64,000 nt of DNA, from positions 317,534 to 381,533 of the forward strand of contig JABGUJ010000001.1 of assembly GCA_018646625.1 (NCBI GenBank), given 5' to 3'. The position numbers and the translations under genes are program-made. Source of the stretch: Candidatus Woesearchaeota archaeon (lineage in GTDB: Archaea; Nanobdellota; Nanobdellia; Woesearchaeales; JABGUJ01). Below the pieces are notes generated by a model. It saw only the letters and a program-made list of their open reading frames with translations. It searched no databases and was not told the DNA's origin. Shown in pieces: positions 58,859 to 64,000 of the stretch. Position 1 is the stretch's first letter. Each line of letters opens with the position of its first letter.

Positions 58859-59659
58859 ATGATCGTCCAAAAGAATTTTTTAAGCAAACTAAAAGACTTC
58901 GGTCTGAATACATATGAGAGCAAGCTTTGGACAGCGCTCCTTTCAAGAGGAATCTCAACAGCAGGAGAGCTTAGTGACATAGCTAACGTTCCAAGATCAA
59001 GAAGTTATGATGTTCTTGAAAGCCTTGAGAAAAAAGGATTCATCGTTGTTAAAATTGGCAAGCCAATAAAATACATCGCAGTTCCACCAGAAGAAGTTCT
59101 GGAAAGAGTTAAGAAAAAAATAAGTTCTGATGCAGAAAAACAAAATCAAGTTCTAGACACTCTTAAAGATTCTGAAATTTTAACTGAGCTAAATCTCTTA
59201 CACACACAAGGAATTGATCTAATCGACCCTAGTGATCTTTCTGGTGCAATAAAAGGTAGAAACAACATCTATAATCATCTAGATTTAGGTGTAAAAAAAG
59301 CCGAAGAATCAATTACAATTATGACAACTGCGGAAGGTCTTACAAGAAAGACTGATGCATTGAAGTCTTCTCTAAAAAAAGCAGCCGACAAAGGAGTTAA
59401 AATCAAAATTGCAACTTCTGGAAAGGGTGCGGAAGGAGCAGTAAAAGACTTGAAAGGCATTGCAGAAGTTAGAGATTCCAAAGACATTAAATCAAGATTT
59501 TGTATTGTTGATGGAAAGGAAGTAACTTTTATGATCTTAAATGATGATAAAGTTCACCCAACTTACGATGTTGGTGTTTGGTTAAACACCCCTTTCTTCG
59601 CACAATCACTTCAAGCACTTTTTGATTCTAACTGGAACTCAATGAGTCAATTAAAGTAA
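58859..59659 (+). CDS. TrmB-family transcriptional regulator (paralog of 22325..23149)
   Basis: STAGELSDIANVPRSRSYDVLESLEKKGF identical to the other copy; FCIVDGKEVTFMILNDDKVHPTYDVGVWLNTPFFA. Confidence 0.88.
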   Translation: MIVQKNFLSKLKDFGLNTYESKLWTALLSRGISTAGELSDIANVPRSRSYDVLESLEKKGFIVVKIGKPIKYIAVPPEEVLERVKKKISSDAEKQNQVLDTLKDSEILTELNLLHTQGIDLIDPSDLSGAIKGRNNIYNHLDLGVKKAEESITIMTTAEGLTRKTDALKSSLKKAADKGVKIKIATSGKGAEGAVKDLKGIAEVRDSKDIKSRFCIVDGKEVTFMILNDDKVHPTYDVGVWLNTPFFAQSLQALFDSNWNSMSQLK

Positions 59660-59738
59660 TTTTTTATTTTTACCTTATTCTCTTATTTTCTCAACACCAT
59701 TAGTTTGAAATCCCGCGGAATAATAACCAATAAATAGT

Positions 59739-59760
59739 TCTCCACATGAAATAAAGGAGT
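59739..59760 (+). promoter_or_regulatory. Degenerate ORB-like element upstream of hjc
   Basis: TCTCCACATGAAATAAAGGAGT, 18/22 matches to ORB B; partly overlaps a possible ribosome-binding site. Confidence 0.4.
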
Positions 59761-59768
59761 AACAAGAG

Positions 59769-60191
59769 GTGATAATCATTTCTAGAAAGTCTCAAGGGAT
59801 TGCAGCAGAAAGAGAACTCCTTCACAAATTCTGGAACACGGGAAAATTCATAGCTATGCGAGCACCCGGTAGCGGAGCAATAAAATATCCCGTACCTGAT
59901 TTATTAGTTGGTAACCACCTAAGACGGTTCGCAATAGAGTGCAAAACAACAAAAAGTCAACGACAATACCTACGATCAGAACAAATTAACGATCTAAAAA
60001 CATTTTCAGATACTTTCGGGGCAGAACCTTGGGTTGCCGTAAGATTTCCCGACAAAAATTGGTATTTTCTATCTCTAGAAGACTTAGATAAAACGGCAGG
60101 AAATAATTTTGTTATTTCATTAGAATCTGCAAAAAGAAAAGGGCTTTTTTTTGAAGAAATAATCAACTCCGATCCTCTTTCCTCATCTTAA
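59769..60191 (+). CDS. hjc: Holliday junction resolvase Hjc
   Basis: SQGIAAERELLHKFWNTGKFIAMRAPGSGAIKYPVPDLLVGNHLRRFAIECKTTKSQRQYL. Confidence 0.94.
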   Translation: MIIISRKSQGIAAERELLHKFWNTGKFIAMRAPGSGAIKYPVPDLLVGNHLRRFAIECKTTKSQRQYLRSEQINDLKTFSDTFGAEPWVAVRFPDKNWYFLSLEDLDKTAGNNFVISLESAKRKGLFFEEIINSDPLSSS

Positions 60192-60747
60192 CACAACTTT
60201 CGAATTGTTGAGTTTTATCCCAACCACAACTTCCTTCAACACATTTACAAGAAACCAATTCATAACATTCCGCTTCTGGCAAAACAGAACAAACACTATA
60301 TCTCATATCTAAATATCTTGAAGTGCACATTTCACCATTACATCCCGCAACTATGCAATCATCATCCCCTTTGCAATCATAATCAACCAAAAATTTTTTC
60401 TCTTTATCTTTAACACTCACCGTAACAATATTTGAAACCAATCCATCAATAGATACTTTAACTTCATACCCCCCTATTTTTTCAAAAATATGTAGATTTT
60501 CTATGATTTGGTCTTTACACTCAACCTCATGAGCATATAGTTCTCCATCTCCCCAATTCCAATTAACTAAAACAGACGAATCACATTCAAGATTATTTAG
60601 GCCCAATTCAAACTCAACTTGAAAAGGCGCACTACCTGTATTATTAGAGTGATTAAGAATAACGCTCGGTTCTACAACAGAACCACATCCAAAAATAAAC
60701 AACAAAAACACTAAAAACCATTTCATAGAAATAAAAAAATAAAACAA
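60163..60747 (-). CDS. Lipoprotein with PKD-like domain and C-terminal Cys cluster
   Basis: IFGC lipobox; VNWNWGDGELYAHEV...HIFEKIGGYEVKVSI; CKGDDDCIVAGCNGEMC...CSVLPEAECYELVSCKCVEGSCGW. Confidence 0.75.
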   Translation of the reverse strand: MFYFFISMKWFLVFLLFIFGCGSVVEPSVILNHSNNTGSAPFQVEFELGLNNLECDSSVLVNWNWGDGELYAHEVECKDQIIENLHIFEKIGGYEVKVSIDGLVSNIVTVSVKDKEKKFLVDYDCKGDDDCIVAGCNGEMCTSRYLDMRYSVCSVLPEAECYELVSCKCVEGSCGWDKTQQFESCVKMRKEDRS

Positions 60748-60757
60748 CTATAAGAAT

Positions 60758-61462
60758 TTAATGAAGCAATCTAGATCTTTCTTCTTCATAAAACAAATGA
60801 GATGCTTTCCCCATTTCTGCATGAAAGTGATCTGCCTCTGTTCTTACTTGTAACTCCATTTTTTGACCCCTATAGATTACTTTGAGGTGTCTGGCTCTAT
60901 ATCCATTCATTTTCTCAACAAGCCTGAACGCATCATTAGGATCAACATCAGGAGACAAAGTAAGATTATCTAACAAGAATTCAGAAACATATAATGCATC
61001 AGCTTCGGTAGGTGTTACTATTCTTGCTCTATGAACATCACCAAGTTCTCCAGTCATTTCTTCACCTAGCGCAGCTCTTAACATTTTTTCTTCTAAAGAA
61101 TCAAGACTTTTTTCATTAGTAAAAAGCATAGATACTCTTGCATTTGGATTTCTGGATGTGTAATTACCATTTACACCTCCAATTAATTCATAAGGATGCA
61201 TTCCGAGTTCATCCGCTTCTAGAACATATTGTGCCAATTCACCTAAACTTGATCTGCCTTCTTTTATCAAAGCATATAGCGCAGCCGTTTTTTCTGCTTC
61301 ACCTACAACATCACCAACAAGGCGTCTTTCTAATCTTTCACCCATAAAAATAGGTATTTGTTCACCACCTGTAGGCAAAGCAAGCCCCATACTCAACGGG
61401 CATTCTCTTATCAGCTCAAGTCTTGTTTCTTCGTCCATTTTCCCCATAGCTCCATTAGTCAA
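60758..61462 (-). CDS. RelA/SpoT synthetase-like domain protein
   Basis: GDVHRARIVTPTEADALYVSEFLLDNL and NGYRARHLKVIYRGQKMELQVRTEADHFHAEMGKASHLFYEEERSR resemble conserved (p)ppGpp synthetase motifs. Confidence 0.7.
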   Translation of the reverse strand: MTNGAMGKMDEETRLELIRECPLSMGLALPTGGEQIPIFMGERLERRLVGDVVGEAEKTAALYALIKEGRSSLGELAQYVLEADELGMHPYELIGGVNGNYTSRNPNARVSMLFTNEKSLDSLEEKMLRAALGEEMTGELGDVHRARIVTPTEADALYVSEFLLDNLTLSPDVDPNDAFRLVEKMNGYRARHLKVIYRGQKMELQVRTEADHFHAEMGKASHLFYEEERSRLLH

Positions 61463-61549
61463 CCAAGCCTAACGCTTTCTAGCCACACAATCTAAGGGGT
61501 TAGTTTTTTATTTAAACGTTGTGACAAACCAACACCTATTAACGGCGTT

Positions 61550-61567
61550 TTGACACATATGTGTCAA
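61550..61567. promoter_or_regulatory. 18-bp perfect palindrome TTGACACATATGTGTCAA
   Basis: Lies between divergent RelA-like and AbrB-like genes. Confidence 0.55.
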
Positions 61568-61635
61568 CCAACTAGTTTGGAATCTTCCAAAAGAAACATT
61601 TAAATACTGTATTTTCTTATTTTCAGAATAAAAAT

Positions 61636-61722
61636 CCTAAATTCGGCCCATTAGTCTGAATTTGGGTGCTTTTTGCTTTAAAATCAGAAAAAGCTAAAGA
61701 AAATCAGTAATTCGCTCTGATT
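61636..61722 (+). promoter_or_regulatory. Leader region with three consecutive predicted hairpins upstream of the AbrB-like gene
   Basis: CCTAAATTC/GAATTTGGG, GCTTTTT/AAAAAGC, AATCAG/CTGATT arms read directly. Confidence 0.4.
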
Positions 61723-61748
61723 TTCAGAGAGATGGACGTCCAAACAAA

Positions 61749-62039
61749 GTGAAGAAGTATCCCAAGATTGTCCAATGCGATAAGCGTGGGCAAATTGTAA
61801 TACCAAAAGACATCAGAGATGAGCTTGGGATAGCCGAAGGCTCCGGTTTCTACATGTATTCTGTTACAGACGAAGGAATTCTACTCAAAAAAATACCGGA
61901 AGAGACTCTTGGAGATCAAGATAAAATTCTCGACGAGATCAAAGATAAGGGAAAGCAGATTGGTGTAAGGTCGAAGAACGTAGAGAAATCTGTGAAAGAT
62001 TATAACAAAAAAGGCAGAGGCAAGCTGGAAGAAATATGA
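61749..62039 (+). CDS. AbrB/SpoVT-family DNA-binding protein (GTG start)
   Basis: VQCDKRGQIVIPKDIRDELGIAEGSGFYMYSVTDEGILLKKI. Confidence 0.88.
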   Translation: MKKYPKIVQCDKRGQIVIPKDIRDELGIAEGSGFYMYSVTDEGILLKKIPEETLGDQDKILDEIKDKGKQIGVRSKNVEKSVKDYNKKGRGKLEEI

Positions 62040-64000
62040 AGCAAGAACATAAGACGGTAACATTGGTGATCGGCTTAATGATAGTTGCGACTCTTGCATT
62101 CAACCTATTCTTTGGCGGTTCAAACATCACAGGCAGATATGTACTTCAACCAGAAAGAGGAACGTTCCACTTAGATTATGATATCAAATTAGAACATGAT
62201 TTCTATGATTATCCTGCAGATGGAATTTCTGCTGCGATTGTAATAAATGACAGCATAGAACTAGATTGTGATGAATCCGTTCTAAACGGAAACGGCCAAG
62301 GAATTGGTATACTAGTAAATGCGCCAAATGTAATACTAAAAGATTGTGTAATTGATAACTACGCGTACGGAATTTACGTTAACACAACATCAAGGCCTGT
62401 AATTATTGGTGGAGAAATAACCGGCAGCGATGAGAAAGACATATTTTACTTAGGTGAAGTTTCCGAGGGATTCTCAGCAGATAACTTTGATTCTGCATTA
62501 TCAACCGATTTTGATAGAGAAGATTTAGAAGAAATAGAAGAACTTCAATTAGGAAAAATAAACAAAGGAAAGATTGTATTTGGAACCGCACAATCTGCTT
62601 CGCTATACGGAACTAGTTCGGCAGAAACAATTGATGTATCCAACACAAACCTAGATGATGCAGTAACGATTGAACATAATTTAATTAGTGTAGATTCTGA
62701 TAATTATCCGGAATTGGACGTACCTTCAACTTTAACATTCTTTGATCTAGATTACGACAACACTCCGATTATTTACAAAGACAACCAACCATGTGGCGAA
62801 GAGTGTGAAATTCTAGAATATGCATATGGTGTGCTAGTATTCTATGTAGACCATTTCTCTAATTATACAACAGGAGCAAATGCAAACCTAACGACAGGGG
62901 ATGATTCAGATTCACCTCCAAAATATATAAACCAAGACATAACCTTCTGGGCGATATATCAAAACGCATCCACCGGCCTCATACTAAACAGCTCAAATGC
63001 AAACGCAAGTTGTAATATCACATTTACAAATGGAACCACAAATAGCATGACATTTGTATCCGGAACAGGTTTCATGATATTGGCTAATATTACAACAGCA
63101 GGAACTAGCCATGTGAATATGAGTTGTAACGGAACAGGATATGAAACACTAAACTTAACAGAGTATTATACAGTAAACACACTAGGAAATGTAACTTATG
63201 ATGAATTTCCAATGACTACACCAGATTTATCTTCTTTAACAGGGGAGCAATTGGAAAACTACACAGGTGCAGAGATATCTAACAGTTACGGAAACATATG
63301 GTATGAAAACAGCGCAGTAAACTTTACAAACTTAAATTTGAACGATTTAATAGAGATATCGCAAAATTCAATATTTGTAAATGTAACTGCCGCACAAACA
63401 CTAAACAAATCTGCAAGACTATACATAGCAAATCTGACATTTAACCATACGCCGACCATATTTATGGATGGAGAAATATGTGCGCCCCCAGACTGTAATA
63501 TAACAACATACACTGCAGGAGATTTATATTTTTATATATCACACTTCACAACATACACAACAGGAATAGGTACAAATCTAACAGCATTCGATATAAGTGA
63601 CCCGGAAGGCGGCGCCATAAACAAACAAATAGAGCAGCAAGCAACATTCTTTGCTAACTACACAAACAGAACTAGCGGAGCAGCAATCACCGGGGCAGCC
63701 TGTACAATAAACTTCTCTGACAACTCAACCGAATTCAATGCAATGACCTATAATGTAACATCTGAATTATATGAATACAACAGAAGCTTCTCTACAGCAA
63801 CATCTTACACATATACAATAAATTGTACGAGCAACGATTTTGAGAACTTATCAGCATCCGACTCAATAACAATATCCTCAACCTTAAGCGCGCCCATACT
63901 TATGCAGTTGGCTCAAGTACAAATATCTTCACCAATACAAGTATATGGTTATACTAATGAAACTGGAGTTAATGTGACTGTTTTTGCACAACAACCAACA
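62036..64000 (+). CDS. Large surface protein, Asn-glycosylation-sequon rich, truncated by window end
   Basis: Manual translation from ATG at 62036 (overlaps previous stop): MKQEHKTVTLVIGLMIVATLAFNLFFGGSNITGRYVLQPERGTFHLDYDIKLEHDFYDY..., open to window end, Thr/Asn-rich Ig-like repeats. Confidence 0.85.
   Translation, partial: MKQEHKTVTLVIGLMIVATLAFNLFFGGSNITGRYVLQPERGTFHLDYDIKLEHDFYDYPADGISAAIVINDSIELDCDESVLNGNGQGIGILVNAPNVILKDCVIDNYAYGIYVNTTSRPVIIGGEITGSDEKDIFYLGEVSEGFSADNFDSALSTDFDREDLEEIEELQLGKINKGKIVFGTAQSASLYGTSSAETIDVSNTNLDDAVTIEHNLISVDSDNYPELDVPSTLTFFDLDYDNTPIIYKDNQPCGEECEILEYAYGVLVFYVDHFSNYTTGANANLTTGDDSDSPPKYINQDITFWAIYQNASTGLILNSSNANASCNITFTNGTTNSMTFVSGTGFMILANITTAGTSHVNMSCNGTGYETLNLTEYYTVNTLGNVTYDEFPMTTPDLSSLTGEQLENYTGAEISNSYGNIWYENSAVNFTNLNLNDLIEISQNSIFVNVTAAQTLNKSARLYIANLTFNHTPTIFMDGEICAPPDCNITTYTAGDLYFYISHFTTYTTGIGTNLTAFDISDPEGGAINKQIEQQATFFANYTNRTSGAAITGAACTINFSDNSTEFNAMTYNVTSELYEYNRSFSTATSYTYTINCTSNDFENLSASDSITISSTLSAPILMQLAQVQISSPIQVYGYTNETGVNVTVFAQQPT

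Overview
The window is a gene-dense, AT-rich archaeal chromosome segment with archaeal/eukaryote-like information-processing genes: PolD DP1 and DP2, Orc1/Cdc6, MCM, RFC small subunit, FEN1, Hjc, TBP, TFE, aIF2beta, PAN, Pelota, Trm5, tRNA-splicing endonuclease, L14e and L34e. Many small secreted proteins and TGxVV-type N-terminal anchors suggest a DPANN/Woesearchaeota-like lineage (inference). Main observations: (1) a probable replication origin at about 58.44-58.69 kb, next to orc1/cdc6, with two near-identical inverted ORB elements flanking an AT-rich unwinding region; further ORB-like copies lie at 44.4-44.5 kb (upstream of tbp/mcm) and 59.74 kb (upstream of hjc). (2) A 6.8-20.9 kb cell-surface locus with three tandem paralogous lipoproteins of an apparently uncharacterised family, a 1472-aa internally duplicated coiled-coil protein, a 1373-aa polytopic protein with an intact M23 (LytM) domain, and a tandem Cys-rich anchored protein. 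(3) A diverged RelA/SpoT-synthetase-like protein. (4) An ArmA/Rmt-like rRNA methyltransferase homologue. (5) A likely C/D-box sRNA, an intron-containing tRNA-Trp, and another structured RNA candidate. (6) A HhH/Fe-S-like protein encoded between the two PolD subunit genes. All calls come from reading motifs and translations; no database searches were run.
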